Assembly (NCBI RefSeq): GCF_023022985.1
Contig: NZ_CP095461.1
Coordinates: 1,922,001-1,986,000 of the forward strand
Reading direction: 5' to 3'
Length of the DNA: 64,000 nucleotides
From: Arthrobacter gengyunqii
GTDB lineage: Bacteria > Actinomycetota > Actinomycetes > Actinomycetales > Micrococcaceae
The translations under genes and the position numbers were made by a program. Within the stretch, counting starts at the first letter, position 1. Every line of letters begins with the position of its first letter. Positions 8,390 to 16,793 of the stretch are shown here, piece after piece. The notes beneath the pieces are model-generated. The model was not told the DNA's origin and did no database searches. It was given only the letters and a program-made list of their open reading frames with translations.

Positions 8390-9610
8390 TTAACGTCGCA
8401 ACTCGGCAAGTACGCCGGAAACCCCGGCGAAGGTCTCCTCGAACGAGGTGGACAACGGCGAGAGCCCCAGCCGGATGCCCGACGGATTGCGGTAATCCGG
8501 AATAATTCCCCGCTTCCAGAGGGCGGCCGTAACCGCCTTGAACGCCGGATGGTCGATGGTGATGTGGCTGCCGCGGTGCGCTGCTTCCCGTGGAGACGCG
8601 ACGACGACGCCGTGCGGGGCAAGCAGGGCGTCCACGGCCGTGAGGGCATACTCCGTCAGGGCCACCGATTTCTCGCGCACTGCGTAGATGCCTGCTTCGG
8701 AAATGAGCGCAATCATGTCCCGCATGGGCAGCATGCCGAGCACGGGCGGAGTGCCGGAGACCAGCCGCCGGATGCCAGCCGCGGGTTGATACCCCTGTGC
8801 CATGCCGAAGGGATCCGCGCTGCCGAGCCAGCCCTGGATGGGCTGCTGAAATTCCGCTTGGTGCCGCGACGCCACGTAGGCCCACGCCGGAGCGCCGGGA
8901 CCGCCGTTGAGGTACTTGTAGCTGCAGCCCACGGCGTAGTCCACGTTCCAGGCGTCCAGCTGCGCCGGCACGGCACCCGCGGAGTGGCACAGGTCCCAGA
9001 GGACCAGTCCACCGGCCGCGTGGACCACTGAGGTGATGGCTTCGGCGTCGGCCAGGAACCCGGAACGGTACGCCACGTGGCTGAAGACGGCCAGCGCGGT
9101 TTGAGGGCCCACGCAGGCCGCCACCGCTTCAGCGCTCACGCCGCCGTCGTAATCCGCGCGAACCCAGCGCAGGGTCAGCCCGCACTCGCGCGCAATGCCC
9201 TCCATGACATACCGGTCGGTGGGAAAGTTGTCGGCGTCCAGGACGATTTCCGTCCGGCCGGGCCGGGCCGCAACAGCGGCCCGGCCCAGTTTGTAGAGCA
9301 GGACGGTGGTCGAATCGGCGACGATGCACTGTCCGGCAGCGGCACCAAGCGCTGTTGCTCCCAGTTCGTCGCCGATCTGCTGAGGCAATTCCAGCCACTG
9401 CTCGTCCCAGCCGCGGATCAGCCGCCCGCCCCACTGCTCCCGGACAAAGCCCTGAAGGTGTTCCTCAGTGGCACGAAGCGGCCGGCCCAGGGAGTTGCCG
9501 TCCAGGTATGAACTCACCCCGTCGGCAGGGAGGAACCGGTCCCGGAAGCCGGCCAGCGGATCCGCCGCATCCAGTTCCTTGGCAGCAATGAGCAGATCCG
9601 GTTCAGTCAT
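8390..9610 (-). CDS. kynU: Kynureninase
   Basis: A 406-residue fold-type I PLP enzyme that cleaves kynurenine to anthranilate and alanine (or 3-hydroxykynurenine to 3-hydroxyanthranilate) in tryptophan breakdown. The PLP lysine is K232 in GCSYKYLNGGPGAP, the kynureninase signature; LWDLCHSAGA around residue 205 holds the conserved aspartate, and YLDGNSLGRP near residue 35 is the typical N-terminal phosphate-binding start. Length matches the family. No tryptophan dioxygenase or formamidase gene is adjacent. The MaoC gene lies upstream in the same direction and the frame starts with ATG 9610, 17 bases past its stop, so joint transcription is possible. Confidence 0.94.
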   Translation of the reverse strand: MTEPDLLIAAKELDAADPLAGFRDRFLPADGVSSYLDGNSLGRPLRATEEHLQGFVREQWGGRLIRGWDEQWLELPQQIGDELGATALGAAAGQCIVADSTTVLLYKLGRAAVAARPGRTEIVLDADNFPTDRYVMEGIARECGLTLRWVRADYDGGVSAEAVAACVGPQTALAVFSHVAYRSGFLADAEAITSVVHAAGGLVLWDLCHSAGAVPAQLDAWNVDYAVGCSYKYLNGGPGAPAWAYVASRHQAEFQQPIQGWLGSADPFGMAQGYQPAAGIRRLVSGTPPVLGMLPMRDMIALISEAGIYAVREKSVALTEYALTAVDALLAPHGVVVASPREAAHRGSHITIDHPAFKAVTAALWKRGIIPDYRNPSGIRLGLSPLSTSFEETFAGVSGVLAELRR

Positions 9611-9627
9611 GAGCGCACCTTAGCAAA

Positions 9628-10554
9628 CTAGCTGTTCCGAGAAGCGCCGGACGCCGCAAGCGGCTGGACGGATCCGTGGAAATGGCGCCTGAGGGAGCGG
9701 TTGTTCCAGCCAACAAAGGTGGACCCGGTGTACCGGTCTTCAGCTTCGGCGTCCTGGATGGACAGCGAGACGGTGGCCGGCAGGAACACCGGGGACTCGA
9801 AGTCGATACTCCACTCGTAGGGCTCTTCCCGGTTTTGCACGATGTCCGCCACCACGCGGGACGCGAGATACATCCCGTGGGCCAGAGACCGCTTCATGCC
9901 CAGCGCCTTCGCCGACAGGCGGCTCAGGTGGATGGGGTTGAAGTCCCCCGAGACCCCTGCATAGTTGCGTCCGGCATCCGCCCCGAGCCGCCACACGGCG
10001 GTGGGCTGCGGCGGCACGAAGTCGGCGCGGTCGGCCCGTGCTTCCTGCCGGTCAAACCGAGGCAGGAAAACACCCTTGGCCAGGTACGTGGATCTTCCAC
10101 GCCACACCACGTCACCGGATTCTCCGGCGCTGACCTCGGCCACAAGCTCCACCTGGGTGCCGGCGCGGTGCCCTGCCAGGTTCTCGGCCCACGCCGTCAC
10201 CGTCAGGGGCTCGGCATAGTGGATCGGGCGGAAATGCTGCACCTGGTTGCGCAGATGCACCATACCCAGCAGCGGCAGCGGGAAGTCCTCGCGCGCCATC
10301 AGGCTCATGGCCACGGGAAACGCAAAGGTGTGCACGTAGCCGGTGGGCAGGTAGTCAGTGGCACTGTGCAGGACCAGCCGCTGGAAGTCGGTCAGCTTGG
10401 CCAAATCGACGACGGCGCCGCGCACCTCGTGCCGGTCGGACGGAAGGACGCGCGGTCCCTTGGAAGACGACAGGCGTGACTTCGCGGCGCTGCCCACGGC
10501 GCCCGCATACAGCTTCCCGAGGGCGGGAATTTCATCCAGCGTTGTGGTGCTCAT
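9628..10554 (-). CDS. MaoC-family (R)-specific enoyl-CoA/ACP hydratase, HtdX-like
   Basis: A 308-residue double hot-dog protein. The C-terminal half carries the hydratase motif YAGVSGDFNPIHLS with catalytic Asp and His of R-hydratases; the N-terminal half is the degenerate partner domain. It should interconvert trans-2-enoyl and (R)-3-hydroxyacyl thioesters. Its ATG (10554) overlaps the stop of the FabG4-type reductase by four bases (ATGA), so translation is coupled. The order MaoC dehydratase - FabG4 - thiolase matches the mycobacterial htdX-fabG4-fadA2 neighbourhood as I recall it. The open frame extends upstream to 10578, but the overlap favours 10554. Confidence 0.88.
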   Translation of the reverse strand: MSTTTLDEIPALGKLYAGAVGSAAKSRLSSSKGPRVLPSDRHEVRGAVVDLAKLTDFQRLVLHSATDYLPTGYVHTFAFPVAMSLMAREDFPLPLLGMVHLRNQVQHFRPIHYAEPLTVTAWAENLAGHRAGTQVELVAEVSAGESGDVVWRGRSTYLAKGVFLPRFDRQEARADRADFVPPQPTAVWRLGADAGRNYAGVSGDFNPIHLSRLSAKALGMKRSLAHGMYLASRVVADIVQNREEPYEWSIDFESPVFLPATVSLSIQDAEAEDRYTGSTFVGWNNRSLRRHFHGSVQPLAASGASRNS

Positions 10555-11891
10555 GCGCCCACCATATTCTGCCCGCACACACGGACCACCTGGCCGTTGA
10601 CCCCTGCCGCCGCATCGGAGGCGAGGAACGAAATGGTTTCAGCCACGTCCACGGGCAGGCCGCCCTGCTGCAGGCTGCTCAGCCGGCGGGCAACCTGCCG
10701 GGTCAGGGCAGGAATGGCAGCGGTCATGTCCGTCTCGATGAAGCCGGGCGCCACGGCGTTGATGGAGCCGCCCCGCGGCGCCAGCAGCGGTGCGGTGGCC
10801 CGGACCATGCCGATCACGCCGCCCTTGGAAGCGGCATAGTTGGTCTGTCCGCGGTTGCCGGCGATGCCGCTGGTGGAGGCCAGCGACACGATCCGTCCTT
10901 CCTGGCTGAAGATGTCCGAGGCCAACAGTGTCTCGTTCATGCGCAGCTGCGACGCGATGTTGACCGCGATGACCGAACCCCACCGCGCTTCGTCCATGTT
11001 GGCCAGCAGCTTGTCGCGGGTGATCCCGGCATTGTGGATCACGATGTCGAGGTGGCCGTAGCGCTCGGCCGCGTGGGCCAGGATGCGGTCTGCAGCGTCC
11101 TCCCGGGTGATGTCCACCTGCAGGGCCGTGCCCTTGATTTCATTGGCGACCCTGGCCAGCTGTTCGCCGGCAGCCGGAACATCCACCACGATCACCTTGG
11201 CGCCGTCGCGGTGCAGGACTTTGGCAATGGCCGCGCCGATACCCCGGGCCGCTCCGGTCACCACAGCCACCTTTCCGGCCAGAGGCGCGTTCCAGTCCTC
11301 GGGCAGCGTGCCCGCGTCGGAGCCAACAGTGATGAACTGTCCGCTCACGTAGGCGCTCTTGCCCGACAGCAGGAACCGCAGCGCGGCGGCCACGGACGGT
11401 GCCGTTGCCCGTACTCCGTTGGCCAGCACGATGCCGTTGGCGGTGGCGCCGCCGCGCAGTTCGTGGGCGATGGAACGCAGGGTGCCGTCAATGCCCTGGC
11501 GGGCAGCGGCGGCAGCGGGATCCTGCGCCTCGGCCGCGGGACGGGAAACAGTAACCACGCGTCCGCCCGGGGCGAGGTCACGCAGTGCCGCCCCGGCGGC
11601 CAGCGTCGGCTCGGCGAGGTCGGTCGGGGCGGCGGCCTCGTCGAGCACGATCAGGATGGCGCCGAGCTTTTCCTTCGGTGTGGCATGGCGGCGGACATCC
11701 TGGTCCCAGGAGAGCAGCAGCTGGGACAGGTCGTCGGCGGTTTCGCCTTTGCCCAGCACCAGCACTGGTCCCGGAACCAGCGGCTTGGCCGGGTCGAAGC
11801 GGCGCAGGATGGCCGGCCGGGGCAGGCCCAGCTTTTTGGAGAGGTCCCGCGTAAAGCCGGTATTGACCAGCTTGAGATAGGTATCAGTCAT
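10551..11891 (-). CDS. Long-form 3-oxoacyl-ACP/CoA reductase (FabG4 type)
   Basis: A 446-residue SDR with an extra N-terminal flavodoxin-like domain of about 200 residues ahead of a complete C-terminal SDR domain, the architecture of mycobacterial FabG4. The NAD(P)-binding motif TGAARGIG is at 212-219, NAG at 287-289, and the catalytic Tyr352-x3-Lys356 in TNYAASKGG is intact, with a serine near 339. It should reduce 3-oxoacyl thioesters to 3-hydroxyacyl forms, working between the adjoining thiolase and MaoC hydratase. FabG4 members are often NADH-dependent; cofactor preference cannot be read here. The thiolase gene ends two bases upstream of its start region (11894), in one operon. Confidence 0.9.
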   Translation of the reverse strand: MTDTYLKLVNTGFTRDLSKKLGLPRPAILRRFDPAKPLVPGPVLVLGKGETADDLSQLLLSWDQDVRRHATPKEKLGAILIVLDEAAAPTDLAEPTLAAGAALRDLAPGGRVVTVSRPAAEAQDPAAAAARQGIDGTLRSIAHELRGGATANGIVLANGVRATAPSVAAALRFLLSGKSAYVSGQFITVGSDAGTLPEDWNAPLAGKVAVVTGAARGIGAAIAKVLHRDGAKVIVVDVPAAGEQLARVANEIKGTALQVDITREDAADRILAHAAERYGHLDIVIHNAGITRDKLLANMDEARWGSVIAVNIASQLRMNETLLASDIFSQEGRIVSLASTSGIAGNRGQTNYAASKGGVIGMVRATAPLLAPRGGSINAVAPGFIETDMTAAIPALTRQVARRLSSLQQGGLPVDVAETISFLASDAAAGVNGQVVRVCGQNMVGA

Positions 11892-11893
11892 GA

Positions 11894-13231
11894 TCAGCGC
11901 GCCTCCAGGATCGCAACGAGGCCCTGCCCGCCGGCAGCGCAGATGGAAATCAGGCCGCGGCCTGAGCCCTTTTCGTGCAGCATCTTGGCCAGCGACGCGA
12001 CGATGCGTCCGCCGGTGGCTGCGAACGGGTGGCCGGCGGCCAGGGACGAGCCGTTGACGTTGAGTTTGCTGCGGTCGATGCTGCCGAGCGGACCCTCCAG
12101 CCCCAGGCGGGTGCGGCAGAACTCGTCGTCTTCCCAGGCGGCGAGTGTGGAAAGCACGGTGCCGGCGAAGGCTTCGTGGATTTCGAAGAAGTCGAAGTCG
12201 TCGAAGGTCAGGTTGTGGCGGGCCAGCAGGCGCGGAACGGCAAAGGCAGGGGCCATCAGCAGTCCGTCCTTGCCGTGAACGAAGTCCACGGCGCCGGCTT
12301 CGGCGTCGACAATGTTTGCCAGCATGGGCAGGTCATGTTCGCGGGCGTAATCCTCGGAGCCCAGCAGCACCACGGAGGCGCCGTCGGTCAGCGGGGTGGA
12401 GTTGCCCGCGGTCATGGTAGCTTCATCGCCCAAGCTCTTGCCGAAGGCGGGCTTGAGCTTGGCCAACTTCTCCATGGAGGTGTCCGCGCGCAGGTTCGCG
12501 TCCCGGGACAGGCCGCGGTACGGCGTGACCAGGTCATCGAAGAAGCCGCGGTCGTAGGCTGCGGCCATGTTGCGGTGGCTGTTGTACGCCAGTTCGTCCT
12601 GCGCTTCGCGGGTGATCTTCCACTGCGCGGTGGTCAGTGCCTGGTGTTCGCCCATGGACAGGCCGGTGCGCGGTTCGCCGGTGGAGGGTGCGTTCGGGGA
12701 GAGGTCCTTGGGGCGGATTTTCGCGACGGCGGCGAGCTTCTGCTTGGTGGTGCGGGCACGGGAGAGGTCCAGCAGCGCCCGGCGCAGGCCTTCGCTGACG
12801 GCAATGGGAGCGTCCGAAGCGGAGTCGACGCCGCCGGCGATGGCGGAATCCAGCTGACCGAGCTTGATCTTGTTAGCCAGGCTGACCACTGTCTCGAGGC
12901 CGGTGGCGCAGGCCTGCTGGACGTCATACGCGGGGGTTTCCGGCGACAGTGCCGAGCCCAGGACCGCTTCGCGGGTCAGGTTGAAGTCCCGGGAGTGCTT
13001 CAGAACGGCGCCGGCGGCCACTTCGCCGATGCGCTCGCCCTGCAGGCCAAAGCGGGCAACCAGTCCGTCGAGTGCGGCCGTGAGCATGTCCTGGTTGGAG
13101 CTGTAGGTGTATTTCCCGCCGGAGCGGGCAAAGGGGATGCGGTTTCCGCCGATGACGACGGCTTTTCGTACGGAGGGAGCAGGGGTGTTCCCTCCGGTTG
13201 CGGCGGGTTCGGCCTGGGGCTGGACAGCCAT
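11894..13231 (-). CDS. Acetyl-CoA C-acyltransferase (thiolase, FadA2/FadI-like)
   Basis: A 445-residue thiolase. The nucleophilic cysteine is Cys108 in DVQQACATGLE. The catalytic His motifs are present: FEIHEAFAGT near 350 and NVNGSSLAAGHPFAATGGR near 395, and the C-terminal SICAAGGQG supplies the second cysteine. It cleaves or condenses 3-oxoacyl-CoA. The start ATG 13231 has ribosome site AGGAGA; the longer frame to 13345 would read through the divergent promoter. It heads the leftward operon thiolase-FabG4-MaoC and faces a divergent TetR gene. Confidence 0.92.
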   Translation of the reverse strand: MAVQPQAEPAATGGNTPAPSVRKAVVIGGNRIPFARSGGKYTYSSNQDMLTAALDGLVARFGLQGERIGEVAAGAVLKHSRDFNLTREAVLGSALSPETPAYDVQQACATGLETVVSLANKIKLGQLDSAIAGGVDSASDAPIAVSEGLRRALLDLSRARTTKQKLAAVAKIRPKDLSPNAPSTGEPRTGLSMGEHQALTTAQWKITREAQDELAYNSHRNMAAAYDRGFFDDLVTPYRGLSRDANLRADTSMEKLAKLKPAFGKSLGDEATMTAGNSTPLTDGASVVLLGSEDYAREHDLPMLANIVDAEAGAVDFVHGKDGLLMAPAFAVPRLLARHNLTFDDFDFFEIHEAFAGTVLSTLAAWEDDEFCRTRLGLEGPLGSIDRSKLNVNGSSLAAGHPFAATGGRIVASLAKMLHEKGSGRGLISICAAGGQGLVAILEAR

Positions 13232-13284
13232 GATGTTGTCTCCTAGGAAAATACTGCTAAGTGTGAGGGGAGTTACTGCAACCC

Positions 13285-13308
13285 AGCGTACCTGATACGC
13301 TGAGTATC
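13285..13308. promoter_or_regulatory. Overlapping inverted repeats in the TetR/thiolase divergent promoter
   Basis: AGCGTA-n5-TACGCT (13285-13301) and GATAC-n5-GTATC (13294-13308) overlap, ending one base before the TetR GTG codon. The position between a TetR gene and its divergent target suggests the regulator's own binding site. Confidence 0.6.
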
Positions 13309-14016
13309 GTGAACACCGCTCTTCAAGATCCCCCTCCCCCCGCACCGTCGGACGGCCGGTCGCTGCGCTGGGAGGCGCACCGCGCCGAACGTCGCCGTGA
13401 GCTGATCAAGGCGGCCCGGCGTGCCGTTCATGCCCTGGGTTCCGGAGCCTCCATGGAGGAGATTGCGGCCGCCTCCGGAACATCCAAATCCGTTTATTAC
13501 CGCTACTTCGGCGACAAGGCGGGCCTGCAGCAGGCAATGGGCGAAGTTGTCCTCTCCCAGATGCAGGACAAGATACTCGCCGCCGGCCGCACCGCGGATT
13601 CGCCCCGGGCCGGCCTGCAGGCCATGGTGTCCGCCTACCTTCAGATGGCCCAGACCTCCCCCAACGTGTACGCGTTTGTCACCGGCGGCACCGCTGAGGC
13701 TTCGGGCAGCGCCGGACCGGGGTTCTCCGACAGCCTCACCTCTTTCTTCGAAGCTATTACGGAAATGATGGAACGCGCTTTGCGTGCCTATCTGGACAGC
13801 CGCTCCCCCGGCACCTCTTCCGGCAGATCGTCCGCACCCGAGCTCGGCATTGCTGCCGGATTCTGGCCGACGGCGGCACTGGGCATGGTCCGCGCCGCCG
13901 GAGAACGTTGGCTGGCAACACCCCCCGGGCCGGGCAAGCCCACCGAAGCCCAGATGACCAAGCAGTTGACGGCCTGGCTCTTTGACGGCATCGGCTACGA
14001 ACAGGGGCCGCCATGA
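13309..14016 (+). CDS. TetR-family transcriptional regulator
   Basis: A 235-residue repressor-type protein. The N-terminal helix-turn-helix is at about residues 29-72 (RRELIKAARRAVHAL, then MEEIAAASGTSKSVYYRYFGDKAGL), a classic TetR pattern; the C-terminal ligand domain is unassigned. The GTG at 13309 directly follows the inverted repeats and has no ribosome site, so the message may be leaderless. Position between the thiolase operon and the acyl-CoA dehydrogenase gene suggests it senses an acyl-CoA and controls both; this is inference. Confidence 0.9.
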   Translation: MNTALQDPPPPAPSDGRSLRWEAHRAERRRELIKAARRAVHALGSGASMEEIAAASGTSKSVYYRYFGDKAGLQQAMGEVVLSQMQDKILAAGRTADSPRAGLQAMVSAYLQMAQTSPNVYAFVTGGTAEASGSAGPGFSDSLTSFFEAITEMMERALRAYLDSRSPGTSSGRSSAPELGIAAGFWPTAALGMVRAAGERWLATPPGPGKPTEAQMTKQLTAWLFDGIGYEQGPP

Positions 14017-14077
14017 CCCGCACCGACTTCCTCCAGCACCTCCTCCCCCGGCACCACAACAAGTAGAAGGACACGCA

Positions 14078-16171
14078 ATGACGCAGACAGTCTCCAAGTC
14101 CGAACGCCAGATCCCGGCAAGTTCCGTACGCGACGATGACAGCGCCGTCGTCGACGTGGACGCGCTGAGCCGCGCCCTGCTGGGCAAGTGGGCCGACATC
14201 CGGCTCCAGGCCCGTGAGCTCGCAGGCCGCGAAGAACTGCACACCCCTGCGGGCCTGAGCCACACGGAACACCGCGAACGGGTCATGACGCAGCTGAAGG
14301 TGCTGGTCGACACCAAGGCCGTGCACCGCGCATTCCCGAAGTACGTGGGCGGCGAGGACAATCACGGCGGCAACGTTGCCGGTTTCGCAGAACTCGTGGT
14401 GGCCGATCCGTCGCTGCAGATCAAGGCGGGCGTGCAGTGGGGCCTCTTCGGCTCCGCCGTCCTGCACCTGGGCAACCGGGAGCACCACGAGAAGTGGCTG
14501 CCGGGCATCATGAGCCTGGAGATCCCCGGCTGCTTCGCCATGACGGAGACCGGCCACGGTTCCGACGTTGCCAGCATCGCCACCACAGCGGAATACGACG
14601 TTGAAAAAGAAGAATTCATCATCAACACCCCCTTCCGTGCCGCGTGGAAGGATTACATCGGCAACGGTGCGGTCTACGGCAAGGCCGCCGTGGTCTTCGC
14701 CCACCTGATCACCAAGGGCGTTGACCACGGTGTCCACGCGTTCTACGTCGAACTGCGCGACGACAACGGCTTCCTTCCCGGCGTGGGCGGCGAGGACGAC
14801 GGCGTCAAGGGCGGCCTGAACGGCATCGACAACGGCCGGCTGCACTTCTCCAATGTCCGCATCCCCCGCACCAACCTGCTCAACAAGTACGGCGACGTCG
14901 CAGCGGACGGCACTTACACGTCCTCCATCGAAAGCCCCGGCCGTCGGTTCTTCACCATGATCGGCACCCTGGTCCAGGGCCGGGTGTCCCTGGACGGCGC
15001 CGCGGTGGCCGCCAGCAAGATGGCACTCAAAACCGCCATCCAGTACGGAACGGAGCGCCGCCAGTTCAACGGCGCCTCGGACATCAAGGAAGAGGTGCTG
15101 ATGGACTACCAGCAGCACCAGCGCCGCCTGCTGCCCCGGCTGGCCACCACGTTCGCCGCTTCCTTCGCCCATGATGAGCTGCTGCAGAAGTTCGACGACG
15201 TCTTCTCCGGTGCGCACGACACAGACGAAGACCGTCAGGACCTGGAAACCCTCGCGGCTGCCCTGAAGTCCCTGTCCACCTGGCATGCCCTGGACACCCT
15301 GCAGGAGTGCCGCGAGGCCACCGGCGGCGCAGGCTTCCTGTCCGAAAACCGCTTCACTGCACTGCGCGCGGACCTGGACATCTACGCGACGTTCGAAGGC
15401 GACAACACCGTACTGCTCCAGCTGGTCGCCAAGCGCCTCCTGGCGGACTATGCCAAGGAATTTGTCGGCGCGGACTTCGGCGTGCTGGCACGCTACGCCG
15501 TCGGACAGGCAACGGACCGCACGGTGCACCGCACCGGACTGCGGCAGATTGTCCAGGCGTTCGCGGACACCGGCTCAGAGAAGAAGTCAGCCGTTGCCCT
15601 CCGCGATCCCAAGACGCAGCGCGACCTTTTGACCGACCGTGTCGGAACCATGGTGGCAGAGGTTGCCGGCGCGCTGAAGGCGGCCCGGGGACTGCCGAAG
15701 GATAAGGGCGCCGCAGTATTCAACGCCAACCAGCATGCGCTCATTCAAGCAGCCCATGCACATGCGGAACTGCTGCAGTGGGAGGCATTCACCCGTGGCC
15801 TGGAGCGGATTGACGACGCCGGAACCCGCCAGGTCATGACCTGGGTCCGCGACCTGTTCGGCCTGTCCCTGATCGAGAAAAACCTCGGCTGGTACCTGAT
15901 GAACGGGCGCCTGTCGGCCCAGCGTGCCCGCACCTTGGGCCCGTACATCAACCGCCTCCTGGCCAAGATCCGCCCGCATGCCGTGGATCTGGTCGATTCC
16001 TTTGGCTACGGTCCGGAGCACCTGCGGTCCGCGATCGCTTCCGGCGCCGAAAAGGCACGTCAGGACGAAGCCATGGAGTACCAGCGGCTGCTGCGCGCCA
16101 GCGGTGCCGCTCCGCTGGACGAGAAAATCCTCATCCAGCGCAAGAAGCAGGCCGCCAAAGCCAAGCGCTAA
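14078..16171 (+). CDS. Acyl-CoA dehydrogenase / acyl-CoA oxidase-like flavoenzyme
   Basis: A 697-residue flavoenzyme, longer than ordinary acyl-CoA dehydrogenases (about 380-400) and close in length and order to acyl-CoA oxidases. FAMTETGHGSDVASIAT near residue 153 is the FAD/substrate-binding motif of the middle domain. ECREATGGAGFLSENRF near 410 and FEGDNTVLLQ near 440 are the oxidase-type C-terminal motifs; the glutamate in FEGDN is the expected catalytic base. It would introduce the 2,3 double bond of an acyl-CoA, feeding the divergent thiolase/FabG4/MaoC set. ATG 14078 has ribosome site AGAAGGA. Whether electrons go to ETF or oxygen cannot be decided. Confidence 0.87.
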   Translation: MTQTVSKSERQIPASSVRDDDSAVVDVDALSRALLGKWADIRLQARELAGREELHTPAGLSHTEHRERVMTQLKVLVDTKAVHRAFPKYVGGEDNHGGNVAGFAELVVADPSLQIKAGVQWGLFGSAVLHLGNREHHEKWLPGIMSLEIPGCFAMTETGHGSDVASIATTAEYDVEKEEFIINTPFRAAWKDYIGNGAVYGKAAVVFAHLITKGVDHGVHAFYVELRDDNGFLPGVGGEDDGVKGGLNGIDNGRLHFSNVRIPRTNLLNKYGDVAADGTYTSSIESPGRRFFTMIGTLVQGRVSLDGAAVAASKMALKTAIQYGTERRQFNGASDIKEEVLMDYQQHQRRLLPRLATTFAASFAHDELLQKFDDVFSGAHDTDEDRQDLETLAAALKSLSTWHALDTLQECREATGGAGFLSENRFTALRADLDIYATFEGDNTVLLQLVAKRLLADYAKEFVGADFGVLARYAVGQATDRTVHRTGLRQIVQAFADTGSEKKSAVALRDPKTQRDLLTDRVGTMVAEVAGALKAARGLPKDKGAAVFNANQHALIQAAHAHAELLQWEAFTRGLERIDDAGTRQVMTWVRDLFGLSLIEKNLGWYLMNGRLSAQRARTLGPYINRLLAKIRPHAVDLVDSFGYGPEHLRSAIASGAEKARQDEAMEYQRLLRASGAAPLDEKILIQRKKQAAKAKR

Positions 16172-16267
16172 GCCACCGACGGCCCGGGGTTTCCTACGGA
16201 TCCGTTGCATGCGTGGCGTTCTGCGAGGCTTGACCGGCTCCGGTTGCCGAAATAGCCCAGTGGCCTG

Positions 16268-16302
16268 AAGGGGTCCGAACCGCACTGCGGTTCGGACCCC
16301 TT
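16268..16302 (+). terminator. Terminator after the acyl-CoA dehydrogenase gene
   Basis: A long perfect inverted repeat (16268-16284 against 16286-16302; GGGGTCCGAACCGC core) about 100 bases after the stop codon, followed by TTGTGTT. It is probably bifunctional, marking the left edge of the non-coding repeat region. Confidence 0.8.
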
Positions 16303-16354
16303 GTGTTGGCGGGCTCTGGGTTGGCGGGGCCGCCTGGCGCCACCGGGAGCCCCT

Positions 16355-16370
16355 CATCTGCACGATGGAT
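16355..16370 (-). repeat. Isolated copy of the TCGTGCAGAT motif
   Basis: CATCTGCACGATGGAT here matches, in the reverse orientation, the motif that occurs six times at 57251-57453. It lies just left of the tandem stem-loop repeats. Confidence 0.6.
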
Positions 16371-16386
16371 TGAGAACGGGTATCCG

Positions 16387-16743
16387 GTGTGCAGCTCTGG
16401 CGGGGTCAAGCGAGTTGAGCCCGCCATATCTTCGCACCGGACAGGGAGAGTGCCCCTGCAGGATCGCCGCCGCATCTTCCGTGGGAAGGGTGTTGGACGT
16501 GGCAGACACCGGCAGGGCGTGCGGTTCGGGCACATTGAGTGTGCAGCTCTGGCGGGTGCAAGCGGGTTGAGCCCGCCATATCTGCGCACGGGACAGGGAG
16601 ACAGTGCCCCTGCAGGATCGCCGCCGCATCTTCCGTGGGAAGGATGCCGGGCGTGGCAGGCACCGGCATGGCGTGCGGTTCGGGCACATTGAGTGTGCAG
16701 CTCTGGCGGGTGCAAGCGGGTTGAGCCCGCCGTATCTGCGCAC
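16387..16743. repeat. Three tandem stem-loop repeat units in a 622-base gap without genes
   Basis: Two full units (16387-16538, 152 bases; 16539-16692, 154 bases) and a third truncated unit (16693-16743) share long stretches of identity. Each begins with a 51-base imperfect inverted repeat: left arm GTGTGCAGCTCTGGCGGG, right arm the complement of GTGCGCAGATATGGCGGG. A spacer of about 100 bases follows. Several frames are open through the units but none has a ribosome site, and they encode the same peptide repeated. The whole gap 16172-16793 holds a terminator, one TCGTGCAGAT motif and these units; no gene is seen. Confidence 0.85.
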
Positions 16744-16793
16744 AAACCGCACGGGCGCGGCACTCGCACCGGCCAGGATGTATTTCCGAGAGG

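Noticed and set aside
10476..12278. 600-codon frame on the plus strand
   Set aside because: Antisense to the FabG4 and thiolase genes, which have intact motifs on the other strand.
16387..16743. CRISPR-like array
   Set aside because: Only three units, about 150 bases long, with conserved spacers. No cas gene is in the window.
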